Assembly (NCBI GenBank): GCA_910587355.1
Contig: CAJUKF010000007.1
Span: 13,002-77,001, forward strand
DNA length: 64,000 nucleotides
Direction of reading: 5' to 3'
Source: an uncultured Muribaculaceae bacterium
GTDB lineage: Bacteria > Bacteroidota > Bacteroidia > Bacteroidales > Muribaculaceae
Shown: positions 53,696-61,925 of the stretch, piece after piece
Layout: each line of letters begins with the position of its first letter
How positions within the stretch are numbered: position 1 is the first letter of the stretch
Notes under the pieces: generated by a model
The model's input: the letters and a program-made list of their open reading frames with translations, nothing else
Told to the model about the DNA's origin: nothing
Databases searched by the model: none
Translations under genes and position numbers: made by a program

Positions 53696-56600
53696 ATGTC
53701 AATGTTTAGTTCAAGTATAAAATATATATTGCTGACAGCGGCGGCAGCCTTGTGTCTGCCGTCGTGCAGCGACGAGCTTGATATACCCAATTATGTTGTG
53801 GCCGGCGAGGACATGGTGATTACCGTGCCAGTGGAGCTGAACGAGCCCACGGTGCAGTCGCGCGCCGACCTCAGCGAGACCCAGCTCAACACGGTGCAGT
53901 CGCTCTGGGTGGCTACCTTCAGCTCCGTCACCGGCCAGATGACATCGAAAACCGATGCCGAGTCGGGCACCATAGGCTGGGTCAAAGTGACTCCCGGCAC
54001 CGCCGACACAGAGCCGGCTCTCCACGATGTGACCATTACCACCAAGAGCGGACCCTCGTATATCGTGGCAGTGGCGAATGTGGAGAACAACGGCGTGCTC
54101 AAGAGCGCTCCGGCGACCGCGCGTCCGCTGTCGGAGCTGCTCGAAAACGTGCGCACATGGCCCGATTTTCTGAACGTGGGTGTAGTGGCTCCCTCTACTT
54201 ATTCAGCCATCAACTCACCGCAGACACCCCTTGTGATGTGCGGCGCATTTACAAACGCCGTACAGATAGAGGCCCAGCACACGGTGCCCCTGGCGCAGTG
54301 GCAGCATGAGAATATCAAATCCTATACCATACCTACAGCCACAAACGGCACCTTCACACTTGACGGAGCCATACATCTCCGCCGCGTGGTGTCGCAAATC
54401 AATTTCAATATCAGCTCGGGCAACGCTAAAGTGAGGGTAACCCCCAACTCCTACAGGGTTATCAATGTGCCGCGCTATTCGTGGCTCTACGAGCGTCCGG
54501 CCGACGATGCCACGGGAACCACGGCCAACTTCGGCGACGACTGCACCGAGGAAACCAAGGGCAATTACTACGTAAGCTCCGAAAGCTATTCTGCTACCTC
54601 GTCGTTCATCAGGCCCGATGGCAACGGCGGCTACACTTTCAATTTCTGGCAGGCCGAAAACAAACATAAGGGCACTATAACCGCTACCGGCACACCCGAA
54701 GAAATCTACAAGGCACGCGATGCGCAGACTAAAGCCGACGACAGGACCAACACCGGTATCTTCACCGCACTGTGTCCCGACGGCGAATGGACGCCGAACA
54801 ATATGGCAAGCTATGTGCTTATAAACTGCACCGTGGACTACACCGAAGAAATCAATGTGGATGAAAACGGCGCCATTCAGACACCTGCTACGGGCACGGA
54901 CGTATGGCGAACGGGCTCTGCCACTTATCTCATTCATCTGGGATATATGGGCAATGACGCCGCCGACTTCAACAGCTACCGAAATGCCGACTATACGTAT
55001 AATGTGACCGTAAACGGCCTCAACGACATACGCGTGGAGGCTTTCAACACAGCTGAGACTCCCGGTGTGGAGGGTATCGTGACCGATGTGACGAATCCGA
55101 CCCTGAATCTCGACTGCCACTACGGAGCTTTCAATATTCAGCTCACCGATGCCGAGCTTGCACCGTGGGCCGAGACCGCCGACGGCAACTATACGGGCTT
55201 CGGATTCATGATAATGACCTACGACAATCTCAACGGAGGCCTCAAGGAGTACGACGAGGTGATTCTGCTTAAGAACTATGCTTCGTGGGACCTTGTGCCC
55301 GACGGCATTCAAAAATATATCGACTGGGTTGAATTCCGTCCCACAACCGGTGAAAACGTGCTGGCGGCTTACAAGCCGCGCACCGGGGACAACTCCGACG
55401 GTAAAACCTTCAATCTCTATGACGCCGCAAAAGGCATTACAGATGCCCAAAAGAGCACAACTTCCAATACCGGCAACGGCCGCTGGTATACTTGCTTTGT
55501 GAAGGAGTACACCTACGAAGCTCCGAATGCGAATGAAACACTGGCGGAGACAGCCAGCTCCACAATATACGGACAGAACCCGATATGGTATTCGTATGTC
55601 AACGCCGACCCGAGGCGCTTCTATATACGTGTGACACGCACTGTGTCGCACGACGGCGAGAGTATCTACTCGCGCTCGAAATATGCAGCTGTGCAGAATT
55701 CCATTCAGTCGTACTACGGCAGGCAGAACATCCCCGACGGCACAGGCCACGTGCGTGGCGCTGCTATGGGTGTGGAGAGGGTCAACGAGATATACGGACT
55801 GAATCTGCGAAAAACCGTGACTCCTGCAGAAAATGCTGATAACGGCCGATACAACTGCTGGCAATGGGCATCGGGAAAAGCGTGGTCGGCCGCCGTCGAC
55901 CAGACTGCCGTTCAGAGCATACCCGCGGGTCAGAACGGCGTTACTGCCACAACTTATAATGTTCCGAAAACAGCAAACTATACCGGGAATTTCGATAATG
56001 ACTATGCCATAACCTCCTTTGACCCGCAGCCTAATCAGAGAAACGCCAATCAGAATCGCGCTCGTACCATTGAGGCGATTACTGCCTGTATGAACCGTAA
56101 CCGCGACAACAACGGCAACTCAACTATCGACGCCGATGAGCTGCGCTGGTATATTCCGGGCCTCAATCAGTATACCCGACTTACTCTCGGTGCGAATTCG
56201 CTCGGAACCAACGCACTGATGGACTATGCGAATACCGCTCAAGCCGGAGGCACCAAAAACGGCAGTTTTGGCTTCGGTTACGACGGTAAACATCTTTTTT
56301 ATGCAAGCGACGGACGTGTGTTCTGGGCTATGGAGGGTTTCTCAACCGGTGGTTGGAACGGCGGTTCGTCAAGTGAGCCGGTAGCTCCCTGGCAGGTGCG
56401 GTGCATACGCAACCTCGGCACGAATCTTGCAAATGTTAATACAACATCACAATCCGTAAAAGCGTATACTTACACTACGACCGGTACTACTTATCATCGT
56501 GTGGTGCCTACGTATTACGAGCTCACCAATACGCGCTCGGCAGCTTACTCAGGCAATGGTTCGGAAAGTGGCCAGATGCCTGTACACGTGATGTACGACG

Positions 56601-57001
56601 GTAGCTACAACGCTGTGTACAGAGGCGGCTTCGAAATACTCAGCGGCCATGATTTGGAAAAAAATGATAACAACACTAATGTTTCGCATTGGCTTGATTA
56701 TATTGCCGGTAACCCGTGCGCCGATATAAAGGATGCTGATGATAATCCTTTGGACGGAGGCCGCTGGCGTCTGCCTAACGCCACAGAACTTGCTATCATG
56801 CAGAATGAAGGAGAATTTAAGAGCAGCAATACCTTTTATCTGTCATGTACGGCTCTCGGATTCAACGGCTCCAACGGCAATAAGATTACCAACAGCCAGA
56901 TAGACGCCAAGTCGAATCTGCTTTCAGCACTTCCGACTATGATTACCCGCTCTCCGCGTGGAAACTATAATGTTCGATGCGTCCGGGATATAATAGAATA
57001 A
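53696..57001 (+). CDS. large DUF4906-type fimbrial lipoprotein, putative tip subunit
   Basis: A 1101-residue lipoprotein with a lipobox ending at Cys24 (CLPSC). An N-terminal fimbrillin-like region (MVITVPVELNEP onwards) is followed by a long beta-rich middle and a C-terminal module ending WRLPNATELAIM ... YNVRCVRDIIE, as in DUF4906 proteins. Such large last subunits are proposed fimbrial tip adhesins, comparable by position with Mfa5. The final third is clearly less GC-rich than the first two thirds, which suggests a mosaic origin. It overlaps the next gene by 25 bases. Confidence 0.75.
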   Translation: MSMFSSSIKYILLTAAAALCLPSCSDELDIPNYVVAGEDMVITVPVELNEPTVQSRADLSETQLNTVQSLWVATFSSVTGQMTSKTDAESGTIGWVKVTPGTADTEPALHDVTITTKSGPSYIVAVANVENNGVLKSAPATARPLSELLENVRTWPDFLNVGVVAPSTYSAINSPQTPLVMCGAFTNAVQIEAQHTVPLAQWQHENIKSYTIPTATNGTFTLDGAIHLRRVVSQINFNISSGNAKVRVTPNSYRVINVPRYSWLYERPADDATGTTANFGDDCTEETKGNYYVSSESYSATSSFIRPDGNGGYTFNFWQAENKHKGTITATGTPEEIYKARDAQTKADDRTNTGIFTALCPDGEWTPNNMASYVLINCTVDYTEEINVDENGAIQTPATGTDVWRTGSATYLIHLGYMGNDAADFNSYRNADYTYNVTVNGLNDIRVEAFNTAETPGVEGIVTDVTNPTLNLDCHYGAFNIQLTDAELAPWAETADGNYTGFGFMIMTYDNLNGGLKEYDEVILLKNYASWDLVPDGIQKYIDWVEFRPTTGENVLAAYKPRTGDNSDGKTFNLYDAAKGITDAQKSTTSNTGNGRWYTCFVKEYTYEAPNANETLAETASSTIYGQNPIWYSYVNADPRRFYIRVTRTVSHDGESIYSRSKYAAVQNSIQSYYGRQNIPDGTGHVRGAAMGVERVNEIYGLNLRKTVTPAENADNGRYNCWQWASGKAWSAAVDQTAVQSIPAGQNGVTATTYNVPKTANYTGNFDNDYAITSFDPQPNQRNANQNRARTIEAITACMNRNRDNNGNSTIDADELRWYIPGLNQYTRLTLGANSLGTNALMDYANTAQAGGTKNGSFGFGYDGKHLFYASDGRVFWAMEGFSTGGWNGGSSSEPVAPWQVRCIRNLGTNLANVNTTSQSVKAYTYTTTGTTYHRVVPTYYELTNTRSAAYSGNGSESGQMPVHVMYDGSYNAVYRGGFEILSGHDLEKNDNNTNVSHWLDYIAGNPCADIKDADDNPLDGGRWRLPNATELAIMQNEGEFKSSNTFYLSCTALGFNGSNGNKITNSQIDAKSNLLSALPTMITRSPRGNYNVRCVRDIIE

Positions 57002-57819
57002 TTTATGCGCTTTGGCTGCTCTTTGCAGCCGCCTGCAGCAACGGGCAGAAGTCGGGCGGACAATCCGCCGGGTGTCTGCCCGCTGATTCTGTAGCGGTGC
57101 ACTTCTGGGACGAGCCGTCGCTCTTTCAGGAGCCTCTCGACTCAGCCGCGGTGGAGCAGCACTTTGCCGATTTTTTAGGTTTGCTCTTCAATGTCGGCCA
57201 GGGCACACGCGTCAAGGCCGTTGAGGCGCTGATGCGTGGCGGCCGCCAGCAGGAGCTTATGGCGCATTACACTGACCATTACCTCTATGACCCCAACTCG
57301 CCGCTGCGCGACGAAGAACTGTATATGCTCTTTGCCCGTCAGATGCTCGAAAGCTATAGCCTCGACGATGCAGAGCGCATGGTGATAGAATCGCAGCTTG
57401 AGGAGGCGTCCAGAAACAGGCCCGGAACACGCGCCGCCGACTTTGCATATATAAGTTCGTCGGGCGGGCAGGGTACGCTGCACACTACGGCTCCGGGCCG
57501 CGAGCTTCTGCTTATATTCTATGACCCGGACTGCACTCATTGCGCCGAAGTAATCGAAAGACTCGGAAATGATGCCGGTCTCGCGCAGCAGATAGATGCA
57601 GGCCGCGTTGCGGTGCTCGCTGTCTATCCCGACTCCGATGTTGCTCTGTGGCAGAAGACCGCCGGCGACCTTCCCTCGAGCTGGACAGTGGCACGCGCCG
57701 CCGACCCCGAAATGCTCTCGGACCTCTATTCCATACCGGTCACCCCGGTCATCTATCTCCTCGATGCCAACCGGCGCGTGATAGGGAAGGATGTGTCTTT
57801 AGTCACGGTGGGTTTGTAA
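56977..57819 (+). CDS. thioredoxin-fold lipoprotein (DUF5106-like) ending in a REP
   Basis: A 280-residue lipoprotein with lipobox AAAC ending at Cys20. A helical N-terminal domain (about 40-150) precedes a thioredoxin domain with Cys186-Cys189 in DPDCTHCAE and a cis-proline region (IPVTPVIYLLD). The start overlaps the DUF4906 gene by 25 bases, so it is translated with the fimbrial genes and may handle disulfides of fimbrial proteins. The last codons (SLVTVGL) and the stop codon lie inside a family-1 REP, so the native C terminus was altered or extended by repeat insertion. Confidence 0.8.
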   Translation: MRPGYNRIIYALWLLFAAACSNGQKSGGQSAGCLPADSVAVHFWDEPSLFQEPLDSAAVEQHFADFLGLLFNVGQGTRVKAVEALMRGGRQQELMAHYTDHYLYDPNSPLRDEELYMLFARQMLESYSLDDAERMVIESQLEEASRNRPGTRAADFAYISSSGGQGTLHTTAPGRELLLIFYDPDCTHCAEVIERLGNDAGLAQQIDAGRVAVLAVYPDSDVALWQKTAGDLPSSWTVARAADPEMLSDLYSIPVTPVIYLLDANRRVIGKDVSLVTVGL

Positions 57820-57882
57820 CCCACCGCAGCGATTTCGCCGAGAGTGGTGGCATTAGCGTCGGGTTGCAAACCCGCCGAGACT
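57800..57882. repeat. family-1 BIME (inverted REP pair), left copy
   Basis: Forward unit TAGTCACGGTGGGTTTGTAA with CCCACCGCAGCG (57800-57831), about 20 bases of spacer, then an inverted unit (57853-57882). The forward unit has a perfect 9-pair stem, CGGTGGGTT/AACCCACCG, loop TGT. Confidence 0.85.
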
Positions 57883-57892
57883 TCCTGCGTGA

Positions 57893-57993
57893 TAGTCACG
57901 GTGGAGTTATAGTCACGGTGGGTTTGTAACCCACCGCAGCGAGTGAGTCAGCCGACTTCGGCATTAGCGTCGGGTTGCAAACCCGCCGGGACT
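57893..57993. repeat. family-1 BIME next to the RAYT 3' end
   Basis: A fragment TAGTCACGGTGG (57893-57904), a complete forward unit (57910-57941), spacer, and a complete inverted unit (57964-57993). It ends 10 bases before the stop of the transposase gene. Confidence 0.85.
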
Positions 57994-58003
57994 TAAAGAG
58001 TAT

Positions 58004-58633
58004 TTAATACGGAGCGGTGAGACCGAGGTCCAAGTAGTCTATTTCTATTACCGAAGGGCGGTCGGCATAATTCGGTGCAGAGGAGTAAAGATAATCGTAA
58101 GGGTTGGAGACAATGCCGGCTCGTACGGGATTATCGTGCAGATAATCAATTTTCTGGCGCAGATGAATTATGTTGTATATGCAATATGAATCATAACCTC
58201 GCTGCCAAAGATGAAAATGATTTTTGTCACTTCTGTCTGCCGATTTTGATACACTGCAGACGGCGTCAGTATTGGCTTTGATGGATTCTTCGTTGAAGTG
58301 CTCCAACAACCATTTCTGTCGGCTCTCAACCGGATTGTGCCTGATAGCCTTAACTATAGATTTGGATGTGAATTTTTTGAAATCACCGATAACGGCAGCA
58401 AGATGTTCGTTGTCGACATCGTGTGAGGTTATGAGGTGAATATGGTTGGTCATAAGTACCCAGGCGTAGATGCGCAATCCTTTTGTTTTCCGGCAGAAAT
58501 CGAGTGAGTCGGCAATGATTCGTTTGTATTCCTCACGAGTGAATACATCGACCCAATCGATTACTGTAATAGTTATAAAATAAACTGTGTCGGGAGGAAA
58601 TTTAATAAACGCCCCCGGGTGGTAACGGCTCAT
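58004..58633 (-). CDS. REP-associated tyrosine transposase (RAYT, Y1/HUH family)
   Basis: A 209-residue single-strand DNA nuclease/transposase of the IS200-like Y1 superfamily. The metal-binding HUH motif is His64-Ile-His66 in VLMTNHIHLI. The catalytic tyrosine is probably Tyr164 in KIDYLHDNPVRAG, a motif typical of RAYTs and distinct from IS200 TnpA. No IS ends or second gene accompany it; instead both sides carry inverted pairs of the family-1 palindrome, the usual arrangement for a domesticated RAYT and its REPs. All motifs look intact. Confidence 0.88.
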   Translation of the reverse strand: MSRYHPGAFIKFPPDTVYFITITVIDWVDVFTREEYKRIIADSLDFCRKTKGLRIYAWVLMTNHIHLITSHDVDNEHLAAVIGDFKKFTSKSIVKAIRHNPVESRQKWLLEHFNEESIKANTDAVCSVSKSADRSDKNHFHLWQRGYDSYCIYNIIHLRQKIDYLHDNPVRAGIVSNPYDYLYSSAPNYADRPSVIEIDYLDLGLTAPY

Positions 58634-58668
58634 TTTATTTCAATTCTTAGCTACGTCGGTTTTGGTTT

Positions 58669-58789
58669 ATAGTCGCGGTGGAATTAAATATAGTCTCGGT
58701 GGGTTTGTAACCCACCGCAGCGGGTTAGCGGCCCGAGTTTGGCTTTAGCGTCGGGTTACAAACCCGCCGAGACTGTACCCGCCGAGACT
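58669..58789. repeat. family-1 BIME upstream of the RAYT
   Basis: A fragment TAGTCGCGGTGG (58670-58681), a complete forward unit (58691-58722), spacer, a complete inverted unit (58745-58774) and a trailing fragment ACCCGCCGAGACT (58777-58789). It fills the gap between the RAYT start and the end of the MurF-Alr gene. Confidence 0.85.
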
Positions 58790-58800
58790 TTTATGTGATT

Positions 58801-61071
58801 TTATTCCTTCACGTATACGCGTTTGACGCGCCGGGAGACGGAGGTAAGGATTTCGTAGGGGATTGTACTCATTATTGCGGCAAGCCGCTCTACGGGCATG
58901 TGAGGTCCGAAAATCTCGACGGTGTCGCCGACTTTCACGCCGGGTGCATGTGTGACGTCTATCATGCAGAGGTCCATGCAGATATTGCCGACGGTGGGAC
59001 ACTCCACTCCGTTGACAACAAATGAGGTGCGGCCGTTGCCGAAACGCCGGAAGACCCCGTCGGCATATCCGACAGGAACAGTGGCGATGACAGAGTCGTC
59101 TTCGCAGGTATGGTCTTTGCATCCGTAGCCGATAGGGGTGTCGAGGGGCCAGTGCTTGATGGATATTATGTGGGAGCGGAAGGACGCCACAGGACGGAGA
59201 TTTGCACTCTCGGGACCCTCATACGGCGATATGCCGTAGAGGCCGATGCCGAGGCGCCCCATTTCGTAGTCGCCGCAGGCGGCAAAACGCATCATGCCGG
59301 CGGTGTTGAGTATGTGCCGCTTGAAATCGTAGCCGAGCGAAGCGCGCAGTGTGGCGGCCATGCGTTTGAAGGCTTTAATCTGGTGGAGCGTGTAGGCATC
59401 TTTGTCGAGGCAGTCGGCAGTGGCGAGGTGACTGAATACAGACGATACTCTCACTGCCTTTGTGCGCCCGAGACGCCCGGGAATGTCGCCAAGCTGTGTG
59501 TCGAGGAAGCCGACGCGGTGCATGCCGGTGTCGAGCTTGAGGTGGACGGGATAATTCTTCACGCCGTATGCCTCGGCTTCGGCAATGAGGGTGTCGAGTT
59601 CATCAGGAGAGAATACCGCGGGCTCAAGGCGGTGGGCGAACAGCGCCGGATAGCGGTTCGTGACGGGATTGAGTACGATAACGGGCATTGTCACGCCGGC
59701 TTCGCGGAGTGCTATGCCTTCTTCAATCACAGCTACTGCGAGATATGCGGCTCCGAGCGCCTGCATGGTCTTGCCGGTCTCTATGGAGCCTACGCCGTAA
59801 GCGTCGGCCTTGACCATTGCCACGATGCCCGTGCCGGCAGGAACGATGCTGCGGTAGTAATTATAGTTGTGGGCCATGGCATCGAGGTCGATTTCGAGCG
59901 TGGTCTCGTGTCCGGCGCTTTCGAGCGCTCCCGACACTTTATTGAAGAGTTCGTCGTGCTCGCCGAAGAGCAGAATCTGCATGTTGTGTAACTCTTTGCC
60001 CGAGTGGATGTCGCCGAGCAACTGCGGGGTGATGCGTTCGACGCGTTCGATGCCGAATTTCTTTGCCGTACCGGTTATTTCGCCCTCTGAGTGCAGACTG
60101 TCGTCGAGGAGGCTGCCGAGGAGCAGCACCTTGGGGCGCAGAGGCGACGCCTGGCGGCGCATGAAGTCGAGCGAATCGACCAGCGAGCGGAAATCGGCGG
60201 TGAAACTGTCGGTGAATATGGTGTTGCCATAGCTTCCGTCAACGATTTCGCGGCGCTTCGAGGTGAGGGGGAGTGAAGCGAGGGCGGCGCGCGCGGCAGA
60301 GTCGAAGCCCAGCTCTTCCATCACTCTGTCGGCGAGTGCATGGTAGACTGAGGAATGCTCGCCCTGCGATACGGGGACGAGCTTTGCCGCAGGCAATTCG
60401 CGCTGCAGCAATACACCTGCGGCCTGGTCGGAACAGTCGTATACCACAACTTCCGCGTTGCGGATGACGTTGATTTTCTCGATGATTTTTTCTTCATGAG
60501 AGGCAAAGGCCTCGTCGTGCTCGTCGGTGACGGGAGTCATGACGGCGATTTTATGCGAGGGCGCAAGCACTTCGGCAAGAAGAGCGCCCTGACCGGGACC
60601 GTCGATGCCGGCTTCGGTGAGCAGGATTCCGCTGTCGATTGTGTGTGTCATATCCCATACGGCGAGCGGGAGCCCGATGCCCGAGTTCCAGCTACGGGGG
60701 CTTCGCGCAACATTGCCGGTTGAGCGCATGGCACGGTAGAGCAGCTCCTTCAGGGTGGTCTTGCCTTCGCTTCCGGTAATGATTACGCCCCGGTAGGCTT
60801 CGGTGAGACGTTTATGAGCTATCTCGCGAAGAGCGGCGAGCACCGAAGGCACGACAATGAAAACGGCGTCGCCGAAGTCGCCATCGGGTATGCTTTCGAC
60901 AATAAAGACACGCACGCCTCGGCTGTAAAGGTCGGAGACATAGCGGTGGCCGTCGCCCACGTCGGTGCGGAGTGCTGCGAAAACGGTTGCCTCGGGGTCA
61001 AAGACCGAGCGGCTGTCAACTGCAAGATATTTCAGGCGGCTGTCGTTGCCGCATAAGTCATGTATAGTCAT
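58801..61071 (-). CDS. MurF-Alr fusion: D-Ala-D-Ala ligase of UDP-MurNAc-tripeptide and alanine racemase
   Basis: A bifunctional 756-residue protein. The N-terminal half is MurF, adding D-Ala-D-Ala to the UDP-MurNAc tripeptide, with P-loop GSEGKTT (100-106). The C-terminal half (from about residue 397, LEIDLDAMAHNYNYYRS) is alanine racemase with cofactor lysine Lys421 in MVKADAYGVG. Several MurF-half features are weak compared with stand-alone MurF, as usual for this Bacteroidetes fusion, so that half may be less active or specialised. It overlaps the GSCFA gene by four bases. Confidence 0.9.
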   Translation of the reverse strand: MTIHDLCGNDSRLKYLAVDSRSVFDPEATVFAALRTDVGDGHRYVSDLYSRGVRVFIVESIPDGDFGDAVFIVVPSVLAALREIAHKRLTEAYRGVIITGSEGKTTLKELLYRAMRSTGNVARSPRSWNSGIGLPLAVWDMTHTIDSGILLTEAGIDGPGQGALLAEVLAPSHKIAVMTPVTDEHDEAFASHEEKIIEKINVIRNAEVVVYDCSDQAAGVLLQRELPAAKLVPVSQGEHSSVYHALADRVMEELGFDSAARAALASLPLTSKRREIVDGSYGNTIFTDSFTADFRSLVDSLDFMRRQASPLRPKVLLLGSLLDDSLHSEGEITGTAKKFGIERVERITPQLLGDIHSGKELHNMQILLFGEHDELFNKVSGALESAGHETTLEIDLDAMAHNYNYYRSIVPAGTGIVAMVKADAYGVGSIETGKTMQALGAAYLAVAVIEEGIALREAGVTMPVIVLNPVTNRYPALFAHRLEPAVFSPDELDTLIAEAEAYGVKNYPVHLKLDTGMHRVGFLDTQLGDIPGRLGRTKAVRVSSVFSHLATADCLDKDAYTLHQIKAFKRMAATLRASLGYDFKRHILNTAGMMRFAACGDYEMGRLGIGLYGISPYEGPESANLRPVASFRSHIISIKHWPLDTPIGYGCKDHTCEDDSVIATVPVGYADGVFRRFGNGRTSFVVNGVECPTVGNICMDLCMIDVTHAPGVKVGDTVEIFGPHMPVERLAAIMSTIPYEILTSVSRRVKRVYVKE

Positions 61072-61925
61072 AGTATAGGACGATGACGGGCGGCGAGTGT
61101 GGCCTTACGGCCCTCAGCGGCTGCCTGTCGTGTTTTAGAAGAGAAATAACAGTCGGATAAAATTTCGTATATATAGTCGACGGCCATGGGTGAGGGATGC
61201 TTCAAATCTCCGGCATAGAAGCGGTAGTCGCGAAGGTCGTCGAGTACAATCTCGTAAGAGGGGAAGTAGGAGCACAGGGAGCCGTATAGGTTTACGACCT
61301 GATTTACGGCGAGCAGCAGAGTGGCCTTGCTTATATTGTTGCCATGCAGACCGTCGGCCAGATGTCGTATAGGGCTTACGGTAAATACTATACGCTCAAT
61401 GCCGCGTGATGCGAGAAGCTCCACGGCACGCCTGAGTTCAGCGGCAGCCTGCTCCACGGTGAGGAGTTCGCGGCTGAAATAATCCGAAGGGAATTTGTGG
61501 CAGTTGCCGGCGACACGACCCGCGGGAGTGCGGTAGACATATGCCGAGCCGAGGGTGAGAAACACTACCGGCGAGTGAGCGAGAAAATCAGAAATGGCGG
61601 AGATGCCGGCGTTGACGGCATCGAATACGGCCGAAGCGTCGGTGCCGCTGTAACGTGTGCTGTAGTCGAGGCAGTGGTATCCGCGCGGGCCTTCTGAGAG
61701 TTCGTTTCCTGTATAAAGACGGTCAGAGCAGGCGAAGTCGAGGCAGTTGGCTATTGATGCAGGGTTATAGAGCGGTCCCATGGGATTGTGAAGCACACAG
61801 AAGCCGTCGTCGGCGAGACGCGAGCCTATTTCGTCGGAGAAACACGAGCCGAGAAAAAGAAGCGGCGTGGTGTACTCTATGGCGAACGGTGCTTTCAGAC
61901 GTTCTATTTCTGTGCGGAACTTCAT
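61068..61925 (-). CDS. GSCFA domain protein
   Basis: A 285-residue protein with the eponymous motif LFLGSCFSDEIG (Cys28) close to the N terminus, then MGPLYNPASIANCL and the long FTVSPIRHLADGLHGNNISK segment. GSCFA proteins have a GDSL/SGNH-like layout and may be hydrolases or acyltransferases acting on the cell envelope; the activity is unproven. Start and stop overlap both neighbours, so it is translated together with the PorE-like and MurF-Alr proteins. Confidence 0.88.
   Translation of the reverse strand: MKFRTEIERLKAPFAIEYTTPLLFLGSCFSDEIGSRLADDGFCVLHNPMGPLYNPASIANCLDFACSDRLYTGNELSEGPRGYHCLDYSTRYSGTDASAVFDAVNAGISAISDFLAHSPVVFLTLGSAYVYRTPAGRVAGNCHKFPSDYFSRELLTVEQAAAELRRAVELLASRGIERIVFTVSPIRHLADGLHGNNISKATLLLAVNQVVNLYGSLCSYFPSYEIVLDDLRDYRFYAGDLKHPSPMAVDYIYEILSDCYFSSKTRQAAAEGRKATLAARHRPIL

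Noticed and set aside
54215..55864. Long antisense open frame of 549 codons opposite the DUF4906 gene
   Set aside because: The plus strand has a lipoprotein signal, family-type ending and operon context. The antisense frame has no recognisable domain and arises from the GC-rich codon pattern.
58004..58633. Complete IS200/IS605 insertion sequence
   Set aside because: No TnpB and no IS-type subterminal hairpins with defined ends are present; the KIDYLHDNPVRAG form and flanking REPs fit a RAYT better.
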